Made by a program: the position numbers and the translations under genes. Below are positions 42,288 through 51,244 of a stretch of 64,000 nt of DNA, piece by piece. Numbering within the stretch: the stretch's first letter is position 1; the number at the start of each line of letters is the position of its first letter. The DNA comes from Burkholderiales bacterium (lineage in GTDB: Bacteria > Pseudomonadota > Gammaproteobacteria > Burkholderiales > SG8-39). Location of the stretch: positions 32,542-96,541 of the forward strand of contig JACZJT010000065.1 of the NCBI GenBank assembly GCA_014860445.1, written 5' to 3'. The notes under the pieces are model-generated. The model made no database searches. It saw nothing but the letters and a program-made list of their open reading frames with translations, and was not told where the DNA came from.

Positions 42288-43259
42288 ATGAAGTCGTACT
42301 GGATTCAATCCGATGCGGAACAAACGACGCTGGAGCAGCGCGAGGCGTCGATGCCCGAGCCCGGCCCGGGGCAGTTGCTGGTGCGCATGCGCGCCGCAGG
42401 GCTCAATCGCGGCGAGTTCATCGCGGCCCACGGCCTGACCAAACCGGGAGCGGCAAAGCCCGCCGGTGGTGAAGGCGCTGGCGAAATAACGAAACTCGGC
42501 GCTGGCGTGAGCGGGTTCTCGGTTGGCGCGCGCGTCATGGGCCGTTGCCCCGGTGCGTTCGCCGAATACGCGCTCATGGCTGCGCGCGAGGCCGTCGCCG
42601 TTCCGGAGCGCCTGTCGTGGGAAGAAGCGGCCGGCATCCCGCTCACCTTCATGGTGGTGCACGACATGCTCATTGCACAGGGAAAACTCGCTGCGGGCGA
42701 ATGGCTGCTCGTGACCGGCATATCCTCGGGCGTCGGCGTCGCGGCGCTGCAAACGGCGAAAGCGCTGGGTGCGAAAGTGATCGGCACGTCGGGCTCGGAC
42801 GACAAACTGGCGCGGCTCAAGGCGATCGGGCTGGATCTGGGCCTGCGCACGCGCGACGGCGATTTCTGCGATGCGGTGATGCAGGCGACCGGCGGCAAAG
42901 GCGCCAATCTCGTCGTCAATAACGTCGGCGGTTCGGTGTTTGCGGAGTGCGTGCGCGCCCTCGCCTTCCAGGGCCGGCTCGCCACGGTGGGTTATCTCGA
43001 CGGCGTGCTGAAGGCCGAAATCGACATCGAGGCCCTGCATGCGAAACGCCTGGTGCTGTTCGGCGTGTCCAACAAGCTGCGCAGCGCCGAGCAGAAAGCC
43101 GAGTCCGCGCGCGGTTTCGTCACCGACATCCTCCCTGCGATCGCCGACGGCCGCATCCAACCGCTGGTGGACCGGGTATACGCCTTCGACGAGTTGCCCG
43201 CGGCGAAGGCGCACATGGAGGCGAATGCGCACCTGGGCAAGATCGTGGTGCGGTTCTGA
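42288..43259 (+). CDS. Quinone-oxidoreductase-like MDR dehydrogenase
   Basis: This 323-residue zinc-free medium-chain dehydrogenase has VRMRAAGLNRGEF near the start, the Rossmann motif VTGISSGVGVAALQTAKALGA at about 145-165 and GTSGSDDKLARL after it, typical of NADPH-dependent quinone oxidoreductases and enoyl reductases. None of the zinc-ligand Cys of alcohol dehydrogenases is seen. ATG 42288 has AGAGGGA about 8 bases upstream; the frame is open for another 30 codons but without a good start. It lies 29 bases before the aspartate dehydrogenase gene, probably in one operon. Confidence 0.87.
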   Translation: MKSYWIQSDAEQTTLEQREASMPEPGPGQLLVRMRAAGLNRGEFIAAHGLTKPGAAKPAGGEGAGEITKLGAGVSGFSVGARVMGRCPGAFAEYALMAAREAVAVPERLSWEEAAGIPLTFMVVHDMLIAQGKLAAGEWLLVTGISSGVGVAALQTAKALGAKVIGTSGSDDKLARLKAIGLDLGLRTRDGDFCDAVMQATGGKGANLVVNNVGGSVFAECVRALAFQGRLATVGYLDGVLKAEIDIEALHAKRLVLFGVSNKLRSAEQKAESARGFVTDILPAIADGRIQPLVDRVYAFDELPAAKAHMEANAHLGKIVVRF

Positions 43260-43288
43260 GCTATCGTTCTTAGACAGGAGCAGCAAGC

Positions 43289-44104
43289 ATGCGTATCGGC
43301 ATCATCGGCGGCGGCGTAATCGCACGCCTGTTTCTCGAACACATATCGCGCGGCGACATGGGCGACGCCCGCGTGGTCGCAATCCAGGGACGCAGCGCGG
43401 CCTCGCGCGGCAAGCCGCTGGCGGAACAGTACGGCGTGTCCTTCGTCACCGATCTCGACGCCATGATCGCGGCGCAGCCTGAAGTGGTGATCGAAGCGGC
43501 CTCGCACGACGCGGTGCGCGAATTCGCGAAGCCGCTGCTGAAGCAGGGCATACCGGTGATCATTCTCTCCGGCGGCGCGCTCTGCGACGATGCCCTGCGC
43601 GCGCGACTGGAGGCGGCGGCGGCGAAATACAAGGCCCTGCTCTACGTACCTTCGGGCGGCATCGGCGGACTGGATGCGCTCAAGGCGGTATGCGTGGCCG
43701 GCGCCGATTCGGTCGAGATTGCCGTGACCAAGCCACCGGCCGCATGGAAAGGCATACTGTACGTGCAAAAAATGAACCTGGACCTCGACCATCTCAGCGA
43801 AGCGGTGACCCTGTTCGAGGGTACGGCGCGCGAGGGCGTGCCGCATTTTCCCGCCAATGTGAACATTGCCGCGGCGCTCGCCATGGCCGGCGTCGGCTTC
43901 GACCGCACGCGCTTGAAAGTGGTGGCCGATCCTGCGTTGATCTACAACACGCATTACATCAACATCCGCGGCAAGACCGGCACCATCAGCATCAAATTCG
44001 AGAGTGTGCCCTTTCCCGAAAATCCCAAGACCGCCATGCTCGCCTGCTACAGCGCGCTTGCGGCCTTCAAGCAGTTCAACTCGCCCGTGCGTTACGGCAC
44101 ATGA
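43289..44104 (+). CDS. L-aspartate dehydrogenase
   Basis: This 271-residue enzyme has the dinucleotide motif GIIGGGVIARLF at 4-15, EAASHDAVREFAKPLL near 68, YVPSGGIGGLDALKA near 119 and NTHYINIRGKTG with the catalytic His near 225. It fits the aspartate dehydrogenase (DUF108) family, which oxidises L-aspartate to iminoaspartate/oxaloacetate with NAD(P) or runs in reverse. AGGAGCAG upstream is a good ribosome site. It overlaps the ThDP enzyme gene by 4 bases. No nadA or nadC gene is nearby, so a catabolic or amino-acid role is as likely as NAD synthesis. Confidence 0.9.
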   Translation: MRIGIIGGGVIARLFLEHISRGDMGDARVVAIQGRSAASRGKPLAEQYGVSFVTDLDAMIAAQPEVVIEAASHDAVREFAKPLLKQGIPVIILSGGALCDDALRARLEAAAAKYKALLYVPSGGIGGLDALKAVCVAGADSVEIAVTKPPAAWKGILYVQKMNLDLDHLSEAVTLFEGTAREGVPHFPANVNIAAALAMAGVGFDRTRLKVVADPALIYNTHYINIRGKTGTISIKFESVPFPENPKTAMLACYSALAAFKQFNSPVRYGT

Positions 44105-45741
44105 TGCCGGCCGCTGAAATGAACAACGCCGATCTGATCGTGCGCGTCCTCAGGGACGCGGGTATCCGCCACGGCTTCGGCGTACCCAGCGGCAATGTGC
44201 TGCCGCTGATGGACGCGATGCGCTCGGGCGGATTGGGCTTCGTGCTCACCGCACACGAAGGCTCGGCGGGATTCGCCGCGGATGTCACGGGCAGGATGAC
44301 GGGCGTGCCGGGCCTGTGCATCTCCACGCTCGGGCCCGGCGCGACCAATCTCAGCACCGGCGTGGGCAGCGCCTGGCTGGATCGCTCGCCGATGATCGCG
44401 ATCACCTGTACGCTGAACCAGGCGCAACTCGGACGCCGATTGCAGATGTGGATCGACCACCAAACGCTGTTCAAACCGATCACCAAGGCGAGCCTGCGCC
44501 TGCGTCCGGGCGAAATCGTCGCGACGCTCACGCAGGCGCTGCAACTTGCCCTGTCCGAACCGCAGGGGCCGGTACACCTGGACCTGCCCGAGGACGTCGC
44601 GCTGGCGCGAGCCACCGAGGCGCTGGCACCGGCGACGGAGACACTGGGAGCGACGCCCGCGCCTGTTCCATTGGCAAGCGCGGCGGAGACGGCGATCCTG
44701 CGCGCAGGCGAATTGCTGCGCAGCGCGACGCGGCCGGTGGCGGTGATCGGCGCAAGCGCCATGCGCATGCGCGATCCGCGGCTGCTGCGCGCCTTCGTCG
44801 AGCGGCACAACATGCCGTTCATGACGACCATGATGGCCAAGGGTTTGATCGACGAAGACCATCCCCTTTCGCTGGGCTGCATCGAGCGCGCCATGCGAAA
44901 GTTGCAGCGCGCGCTGATCCAAAGCGCCGACCTGGTGCTAGGACTGGGCTATGACACCGTGGAAGTGGAGTACGAGGCCTGGGTAGGCAAAGTGCCGGTG
45001 CTGCACGTAGGCATCGAGCGCGCCGACGTCGACGCCAGCGTGAACATTGCGCACGAAATAGTCGGCGATCTCGACGACGCGCTGGTGCGGCTGACCGCGC
45101 TGCCGGCAGCAACGAACAGCTGGCCTGCGCAAGCCGCCCGCGCGCACCGCGACACCTTCCAGAATGCGCTGCGCCCGGCGGCGACCGGGTTCGCGCCGCA
45201 CCAGGCCATCGATATCGTGCGCAAACTGCTGCCGCGCGAGGGCGTGCTCGCCTTCGACATCGGCGCGCATACCCACCAGATCGGCAGCCAATGGGCCGCG
45301 CATGCGCCGCGCACCTTCCTGATCACCAACGGCTGGTCGTCGATGGGTTTCAGCATCCCGGCTGCGATCGCCGCCAAACTCGCGAGACCGGATCTGCCGG
45401 TGGTGTGCGTGCTCGGCGACGGCTGCTTCCAGATGACTTGTGGCGAAGTGGCGGTCGCGCTACGCGAGCGCCTGGCCATCCCCATCGTCGTGCTCGACGA
45501 TCGCTGGCTGTCGCTGATCAAGGTGAAACAGGGACGGCGCAGCCTCGCCTACTACGGCACCGAAGTCTCTCCACTGGAATATCGGCCGCCCCCCGCGCAC
45601 TACTTCGGCGTCCCGGCGGTGGGAGTGAACAGCGCCGCGGGACTGGAGCGCGAATTGCGCAAGGCATTTGCCACAGATGGTCCCACCATCATCGAAGCAC
45701 TGATCGACCCCGCGCATTACGCGCAGACGGTGTTCGACTAG
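44101..45741 (+). CDS. Thiamine-diphosphate-dependent enzyme (acetolactate synthase/decarboxylase family)
   Basis: This 546-residue ThDP enzyme has an N-terminal Pyr domain with the catalytic Glu in LTAHEGSAGFAADVTGRMTG near 53, a middle FAD/NAD-like domain, and a C-terminal PP domain with VLGDGCFQMTCGEVAVALRE near 440 (the GDG...N motif, here ending in LDD). It is likely a 2-keto-acid decarboxylase or lyase. ATG 44101 overlaps the aspartate dehydrogenase stop. The pairing suggests it acts on a keto acid related to oxaloacetate, but the substrate is not shown by sequence. Confidence 0.87.
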   Translation: MMPAAEMNNADLIVRVLRDAGIRHGFGVPSGNVLPLMDAMRSGGLGFVLTAHEGSAGFAADVTGRMTGVPGLCISTLGPGATNLSTGVGSAWLDRSPMIAITCTLNQAQLGRRLQMWIDHQTLFKPITKASLRLRPGEIVATLTQALQLALSEPQGPVHLDLPEDVALARATEALAPATETLGATPAPVPLASAAETAILRAGELLRSATRPVAVIGASAMRMRDPRLLRAFVERHNMPFMTTMMAKGLIDEDHPLSLGCIERAMRKLQRALIQSADLVLGLGYDTVEVEYEAWVGKVPVLHVGIERADVDASVNIAHEIVGDLDDALVRLTALPAATNSWPAQAARAHRDTFQNALRPAATGFAPHQAIDIVRKLLPREGVLAFDIGAHTHQIGSQWAAHAPRTFLITNGWSSMGFSIPAAIAAKLARPDLPVVCVLGDGCFQMTCGEVAVALRERLAIPIVVLDDRWLSLIKVKQGRRSLAYYGTEVSPLEYRPPPAHYFGVPAVGVNSAAGLERELRKAFATDGPTIIEALIDPAHYAQTVFD

Positions 45742-45782
45742 AAAAGCGATCCGCTTGGGCAACCGACGGCGCGCGCTGAACC

Positions 45783-46646
45783 CTAGCCCGGTTTTCTCGC
45801 TGCGGCCGCTGGTCGCCTCTCGAGTATGACCAGCGCGATTCCACCGAGAATTGCCGCGGACGCGCCCATCAGTCGCAGACTGATGGGCTCGCCCAGGAAC
45901 ACGACGCCGCCCAGGGCAGCAATGACTGGAACACTGAGTTGGACCGTCGCGGCGCTGGTGGCCTTCAGCGCGGGCAATGCCGTGTACCAGACGGCGTAGC
46001 CGATACCGGAAGCCAGGGCGCCCGAGGACACCGCATACGCCAATCCGGCGCCATCGACAGACATGCCGCCGAGCATCAATGCGCTCAAACCGATGGATAT
46101 GGGTACGGCGCGCAGGAAATTTCCTGCCGTCACCCTGGTGGGATCGCCCGCGCCCTTCCCGCGCAAGGAATAGACACCCCATGCAACACCCGCGCTCAGC
46201 ATCAATATGGAACCGCCTAGCGGCGGCGCCGATAACCCCGGCAGCAACAGGCCGACCAGCCCTCCCAACGCAAGCACGAGTCCGAGGAACTGCAGTTTCA
46301 GCAGACGCTCCCCCTTCCATATGCCGTGGCTGATCATCGTCGCCTGGACGGCGCCAAACAGCAGCAGTGCTCCGCTTGCTGTCGGCAGACTGACGTAGGC
46401 ATACGAGAAGCCTGCGGCATAGACGAACAGCGCGAACGCGGACAGCCAATTGCCGCTGCCGCCGCGTGCGCGCCGGCTCACGCGCGCCAGCACCCAGAGC
46501 GTCAGCGCTCCGGAGATCAGGCGAACCGCGGTGAAGCTGGCGGCATCGATATTGGTGTGTTTCAGAGCTAGCCGGCAAAGCAGCGAATTGCCCGCAAACG
46601 CGACCATGGCCAGCGAAGTAAGGAAAAGGATGCGCGCAAATGTCAT
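45783..46646 (-). CDS. DMT (EamA) family transporter
   Basis: This 287-residue protein has ten predicted helices and two EamA halves; GNSLLCRLALKHTNIDAASF starts the first and ALPALKATSAATVQLSVPV begins the last part of the second. ATG 46646 is chosen because it begins directly before helix 1; the longer open frame adds a polar stretch of 58 residues. It probably exports amino acids or related metabolites. It is convergent with the ThDP gene and divergent from the next DMT gene; the 256 bases between the two DMT starts hold no other gene. Confidence 0.85.
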   Translation of the reverse strand: MTFARILFLTSLAMVAFAGNSLLCRLALKHTNIDAASFTAVRLISGALTLWVLARVSRRARGGSGNWLSAFALFVYAAGFSYAYVSLPTASGALLLFGAVQATMISHGIWKGERLLKLQFLGLVLALGGLVGLLLPGLSAPPLGGSILMLSAGVAWGVYSLRGKGAGDPTRVTAGNFLRAVPISIGLSALMLGGMSVDGAGLAYAVSSGALASGIGYAVWYTALPALKATSAATVQLSVPVIAALGGVVFLGEPISLRLMGASAAILGGIALVILERRPAAAARKPG

Positions 46647-46902
46647 GGGCAGTATTTCTCGGGACAGCAGTCGCCTGTTTTTCGACCGATTGCGGGCATC
46701 ATTTTTGTATCCCTGCCCGTTTTCAGGATATCCCGGCGGCATCGGGTGAACAAGCTTATCTGCCATCAGGTCCGACCGGCTGTGCGACCGAGGGCTGAAA
46801 GCGCAACAAGCGGGTGGCATGTCGCTGCCATCGCCTGTAGAGTGCGCGCTTTACGTTCACCGACCCCGGTCACCAAGCTTGATCGACGGGGACAATGCGA
46901 GC

Positions 46903-47790
46903 ATGCGCCCCGCCGACATCATCCGACTTGTCCTGCTTGCCGCCATCTGGGGCGGCTCCTTCCTGTTCGTGCGCATGGCGGTGGGCGCAACCGGACCGCT
47001 GTGGCTGACCGAACTGCGCGTGGGCATCGCCGCCGTTGCGATGCTGATCTATGCGCGCGCGGCGGGATTCGCACTCAATCCGCGGCAGAACTGGCGCCCT
47101 TATCTGGTGCTGGGCGTGCTCAACACCGCCCTGCCCTGGGCGCTCTATGCATGGTCTGGCAAGCATATCGGGGCCTCCTACATGGCGATACTCAACGCCG
47201 CCGCGCCCTGGTTCGCGGCGATCTGCGGCGCGATCTGGCTGGGCGAGAAACTCTCCTGGCGCAAAGTCCTCGGCCTTGCGCTGGGCATGTGCGGGGTGGC
47301 GCTGCTGGTCGGTTTCGGCCCGATCGCAGTGAGTGCCAAAGTGCTGCTGGCGGTGCTCGCCTGCATCGCCGCCACCGCCTGCTACGCGCTGGCAGGTGTG
47401 TACGTGAAAATGCGCGCGGGCAAGCTCGCACCGCGCGCACTGACCGTCGGCAGCCTGGTCGCCGCCAGCCTCGTGGTCATGCCTTTCCTGCCTGCGCCGC
47501 CGCCGGCGGCAGCGTTCACCTGGCCGGTCAGCCTGGCCGTGCTCGGCATTTCACTGCTCTGCAGTGCCGTGGCTTACCTGATTTACTTTCGGCTCGTCGC
47601 GGACATCGGGCCGACGCGGACTTTCACCGTGACCTTTCTGATACCGGTGTTCGGCACGCTCTGGGGCGCGTTGTTCCTGCACGAGCCCGTAGGCGCGAGC
47701 ACGCTCGCCGGGGGCGCGGTGATCGTCGTCGCCACCGCGCTGGTGCTGGAAGTCGGCAAGCGGCGCCTCGCGCCGGATAGTGCTGGTTAG
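46903..47790 (+). CDS. DMT (EamA) family transporter
   Basis: This 295-residue, ten-helix drug/metabolite transporter has the EamA entry motif LAAIWGGSFLFVRMAVG, the mid-protein GALIWLGEKLSWRK-like region (here GAIWLGEKLSWRKVLG), and the second-half FLIPVFGTLWGALFLHEPVG. ATG 46903 fits the start of helix 1. It is followed after 9 bases by a second DMT gene and then an MFS gene, which makes a rightward run of transporters. Confidence 0.87.
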   Translation: MRPADIIRLVLLAAIWGGSFLFVRMAVGATGPLWLTELRVGIAAVAMLIYARAAGFALNPRQNWRPYLVLGVLNTALPWALYAWSGKHIGASYMAILNAAAPWFAAICGAIWLGEKLSWRKVLGLALGMCGVALLVGFGPIAVSAKVLLAVLACIAATACYALAGVYVKMRAGKLAPRALTVGSLVAASLVVMPFLPAPPPAAAFTWPVSLAVLGISLLCSAVAYLIYFRLVADIGPTRTFTVTFLIPVFGTLWGALFLHEPVGASTLAGGAVIVVATALVLEVGKRRLAPDSAG

Positions 47791-47799
47791 AATACCTTC

Positions 47800-48705
47800 A
47801 TGCAACCCTCCCGGCACCGATGGTTCGATTCCCTGCTCGCCTGGTATTTCGTCGGCGTGTGGGGCTCGGGATTCATCGCCACAAAGATCGGGCTGCAGTA
47901 CGCCCCGCCGTTCACCTTTCTCACCCTGCGCTACGCGTTCGGACTCGCCTGCCTGTTTCCGCTGGTGCTGGTGCTGCGCCCGGCATGGCCGGCCACGCGC
48001 GCGGAATTCGCGCACATACTGGTCGCGGGCGTGTTGATGCACGCGGCCAATCTCGGCGGCAGCCATTACGCGCAGTACCTCGGCATGAGCGCGGGCGTCA
48101 CCGCATTGATTCTCGCACTGCAGCCGCTGCTTACCGCGCTCGTCGTCTCGCGCTGGATGCATACGCGCCTTGCCGCACGCCAATGGCTGGGGGTGGTGCT
48201 GGGGCTCGCCGGCGTAACATTGGTGGTCTGGCACAAGGTAGACATCCGCGCAGTCGGGTGGGCCAGCCTCGCCACGGTGGGCATCTCGCTCGCCGCGATC
48301 ACCACCGGCACGCTCTATCAGCGCGTGTTCTGCCCCAAGGTGGATCTGTACGGCGCCGCGCTGCTGCAGTTCGCGATTTCGCTCGCCGTGGTGGCGCCGC
48401 TCGCGTGGATCATGGAAGGCATGCAGGTGCGCTGGGTCTGGCAGCTGTTCGCGGCGATTGCATTTCTGGTGATACTCGCGTCGATCCTGGCCGTGAATGC
48501 CTTGCACACGCTGATGCGCCACGGGGAGGCGACGCGCGTCACCAGCCTGCTGTATCTGACGCCGGTGATCGCGGTGGTGCTCGAGTTGCTGATATTCGGC
48601 GTGGTTCCCACGCCCCTGAGCATGGTCGGCATTGGCGTCACCTGCCTGGGCGTGGCGATGGTGGTCTGGACGAAGCGGCGTCCGGCGGCGATTGAGGCGG
48701 ACTGA
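47800..48705 (+). CDS. DMT (EamA) family transporter
   Basis: This 301-residue EamA-type transporter has helix 1 GVWGSGFIATKIGLQYAPPF, LAARQWLGVVLGLAGVTLVVW in the middle, and YLTPVIAVVLELLIFGVVPTP near the end. It differs clearly from the preceding DMT protein, so the two are not a recent duplication. They could form a heterodimer, since paired DMT genes sometimes do. The MFS gene starts one base after its stop codon. Confidence 0.87.
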   Translation: MQPSRHRWFDSLLAWYFVGVWGSGFIATKIGLQYAPPFTFLTLRYAFGLACLFPLVLVLRPAWPATRAEFAHILVAGVLMHAANLGGSHYAQYLGMSAGVTALILALQPLLTALVVSRWMHTRLAARQWLGVVLGLAGVTLVVWHKVDIRAVGWASLATVGISLAAITTGTLYQRVFCPKVDLYGAALLQFAISLAVVAPLAWIMEGMQVRWVWQLFAAIAFLVILASILAVNALHTLMRHGEATRVTSLLYLTPVIAVVLELLIFGVVPTPLSMVGIGVTCLGVAMVVWTKRRPAAIEAD

Positions 48706-48706
48706 C

Positions 48707-49846
48707 ATGCGCCTCTGGCATCTGGTGATCCTCACCATACTCACGCACACGTCCTTCACCGGCAGCCGCATGCTGGTGTCGCTGTACGCGATCCAATTGC
48801 ATGCTTCGGCCTTTACCGTGGGCACATTGATGTCCGCGTATGCGCTGCTGCCGATGCTTTTCGCGGTGGGCGCGGGACGGCTGATAGACCGCGGCGGCGC
48901 GCGCTGGCCGCTGTTCGGCGCAAGCGCCTCGTCGGCGCTGGGCGTGCTGCTGCCCTTTATCTGGCCGCGCATGGAGGTGCTCTATGTGGCGGGCACGCTG
49001 ATCGGCGCCGGGTTCATGCTGTTTCACGTCGCGATCAGCCAGCTGGTGGGCGCGATCGGCCGCTCCGACGAGCGCGCCGCCAATTTCAGCTGGCTGGCGC
49101 TCGGATTTTCCGTTTCGGGTTCGCTCGGACCGCTGGTGACCGGTTTCGCCATCGACACGATCGGTCACGTTAACACCTTCCTGCTGCTGTTCCTGTTTCC
49201 ACTCGCACCTTTGATTGTGTTCGCGCGCAACCGGCCGACCCTGCCGAACGCCGCGGAGCGTCGAGCGGACGCGGCCGAGAGCCGCGTCATGGACCTGTTG
49301 CGCAGCCCCGCCCTGCGCCGCGTAATCATCGCCAGCGGTTTGCTCAACATGGCCTGGGATTTGTATATTTTCGTCGTCCCGATCTACGGATCGCGCATCG
49401 GTCTGTCGGCGTCCACCATCGGTATCGTCATGAGCAGCTTCGCCGCCGCCACCTTTGCCGTGCGTCTGACCTTGCCGCTGCTGATCCGGCACGTCCGGCC
49501 CTGGCAGGTCATTACCGCAGCCCTGTCGATTTCGGCAGCCGTCTATTCCCTGTTTCCGCTGTTTACCAACGTAACGCTGCTGGTGGTGTTGTCCTGCACG
49601 CTCGGCCTCGGCCTGGGTTCGTCCCAACCCATGGTGATGGCGCTGCTCTATAACACTGCACCGTCCGGGCGGCAGGGTGAAACCTTGGGACTGCGCACGA
49701 CGGTGATGAATGCGAGCCATACCGCGCTGCCGCTCGGTTTCGGCGCGCTCGGCACGGCGCTGGGCATGGTACCCGCCTTCTGGGCGCTGGCGGCACTGCT
49801 GGCAGCGGGCGCCTATTTCGTCAACGCCCGGCGGGAACAGGGCTGA
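48707..49846 (+). CDS. MFS transporter
   Basis: This 379-residue, 12-helix major facilitator protein has a recognisable motif A GAGRLIDRGGARWPLFGAS between helices 2 and 3. ATG 48707 lies one base after the preceding TGA, so translation is coupled and the three carriers are likely one operon. Substrate unknown. The 167 bases after it, before the next MFS gene, contain nothing recognisable. Confidence 0.86.
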   Translation: MRLWHLVILTILTHTSFTGSRMLVSLYAIQLHASAFTVGTLMSAYALLPMLFAVGAGRLIDRGGARWPLFGASASSALGVLLPFIWPRMEVLYVAGTLIGAGFMLFHVAISQLVGAIGRSDERAANFSWLALGFSVSGSLGPLVTGFAIDTIGHVNTFLLLFLFPLAPLIVFARNRPTLPNAAERRADAAESRVMDLLRSPALRRVIIASGLLNMAWDLYIFVVPIYGSRIGLSASTIGIVMSSFAAATFAVRLTLPLLIRHVRPWQVITAALSISAAVYSLFPLFTNVTLLVVLSCTLGLGLGSSQPMVMALLYNTAPSGRQGETLGLRTTVMNASHTALPLGFGALGTALGMVPAFWALAALLAAGAYFVNARREQG

Positions 49847-50013
49847 CCCATTGACGTATTTGTTTTGCATCGCGGGACCCGATCGAACGCTCCGACCTCC
49901 GATCTGAGGTAGAGTTTGGCGTCAGCCGTTTCCCTGGCCGATCATCCCGCACCAAGCGCCGCGATTTCGATGTGGCGAGACGGCCACGTCCCTGAATATG
50001 GAGGCAAGCACGC

Positions 50014-51234
50014 ATGAACCGCCGCCACCTCACGCTTGCGGCGATCGCGCTGACGCTGGGTCTGACCTATGGCGTGTGGTACTCGTACAGCGTGTTCCTG
50101 GTCGCCCTGCTCAAGGAGTTCGGCTGGAGCCGCTCCGTGTTGGCCGGAGCGTTTTCGGCGTTTACCCTGGTGCACGGCGCGGCAAACCCCTTCATCGGCA
50201 TACTCTGCGACCGCATCGGACCGCGCCGCCTGGTGATCTTCGGCGGCGCAGCGCTCGGACTTGCGCTCTATGCGAACGGCTACATCGATACGCCGGGCCA
50301 TTTGTACCTCGGCTTCGGCGTCGTCACCGCGCTCGCGGTCGCATGCTGCGGCTGGGTACCCGCGGTGATCCTGGTGCAGCGCCAGTTTATGGATCGGCTC
50401 GGTTTTTCGCTCGGCATCGTCAGTTCGGGCATCGGCCTGGGGATGCTGTTCGTGGTGCCGCTGTGCCAGCTGCTGATCGAGTCGCTGGGCTGGCGCGCAG
50501 CGTGGCAAATCCTCGGCGCGATCTGCGCCGGTTGGATCGTGCCCGCCGCCTGGTTCCTGCTGCGCGACGAGGCGCCGCGGCCGGTCGCCGCGCCGCGTAC
50601 GCGCACGCCGAAAGCGCAGGGAACAAGTGCACGGGAAATGAACCTGGGCCAAGCGCTGCGTACGCAACCGTTCTGGCTGGTGCTGGCGGCGTTCTTCTTC
50701 GGCAACGTGTGCTCGCAAACCTTGCACGTGCACCAGGTGGCATTCCTCGTCGACCACGGACTGGCGGCGATGGCGGCGGCGTCCGTCGTCGGCGTGGTGG
50801 GCGTGGCCAGCGTGTTCGGCAAATCCGGCGGCGGCTGGCTTTCCGATCGCTACGAGCGCGAGCTGATCTATGTCATCGGCATCGGCATCCTGGTCCTGGC
50901 CGTCGGCGCGCTTGCGCTCGTCGGTGCAGTGCCCAGCCACTGGGGCGCCTATGGATACGCGGTATTGCTCGGCGTCGGCTACTCGGCGACTGCCGCCCTC
51001 ATCCCGGCGATGGTCAGCGACCGCTTCCGCGGCCCGCGCTTCGGCCTGATTCTCGGCGTCGGCCTGTTTGCCAGCGCCTTGGGAAGCGCGCTCGGCCCGT
51101 GGATGGCGGGCCGTCTGTTCGACCTGACGGGCAGCTATGCGATACCGTTCGTCATCGCCGCGGCGTGCGGTGTTGCCGCCGCCGCCGCGGGCTGGCGCGC
51201 GCGCAGCCTGCGCCTGAGCGCGACGAGCAACTAA
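50014..51234 (+). CDS. MFS transporter, monocarboxylate/OFA-like
   Basis: This 406-residue MFS protein has an N-terminus GLTYGVWYSYSVFLVALLKEFGWSRS typical of the oxalate/formate and monocarboxylate-type carriers, and motif A in GILCDRIGPRRLVIFGG. A GGAGG-type site lies about 11 bases before the ATG. It is convergent with the MBL-fold hydrolase gene. Uptake of a small carboxylate is a reasonable guess but not shown. Confidence 0.87.
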   Translation: MNRRHLTLAAIALTLGLTYGVWYSYSVFLVALLKEFGWSRSVLAGAFSAFTLVHGAANPFIGILCDRIGPRRLVIFGGAALGLALYANGYIDTPGHLYLGFGVVTALAVACCGWVPAVILVQRQFMDRLGFSLGIVSSGIGLGMLFVVPLCQLLIESLGWRAAWQILGAICAGWIVPAAWFLLRDEAPRPVAAPRTRTPKAQGTSAREMNLGQALRTQPFWLVLAAFFFGNVCSQTLHVHQVAFLVDHGLAAMAAASVVGVVGVASVFGKSGGGWLSDRYERELIYVIGIGILVLAVGALALVGAVPSHWGAYGYAVLLGVGYSATAALIPAMVSDRFRGPRFGLILGVGLFASALGSALGPWMAGRLFDLTGSYAIPFVIAAACGVAAAAAGWRARSLRLSATSN

Positions 51235-51244
51235 GCGGTCGTCC

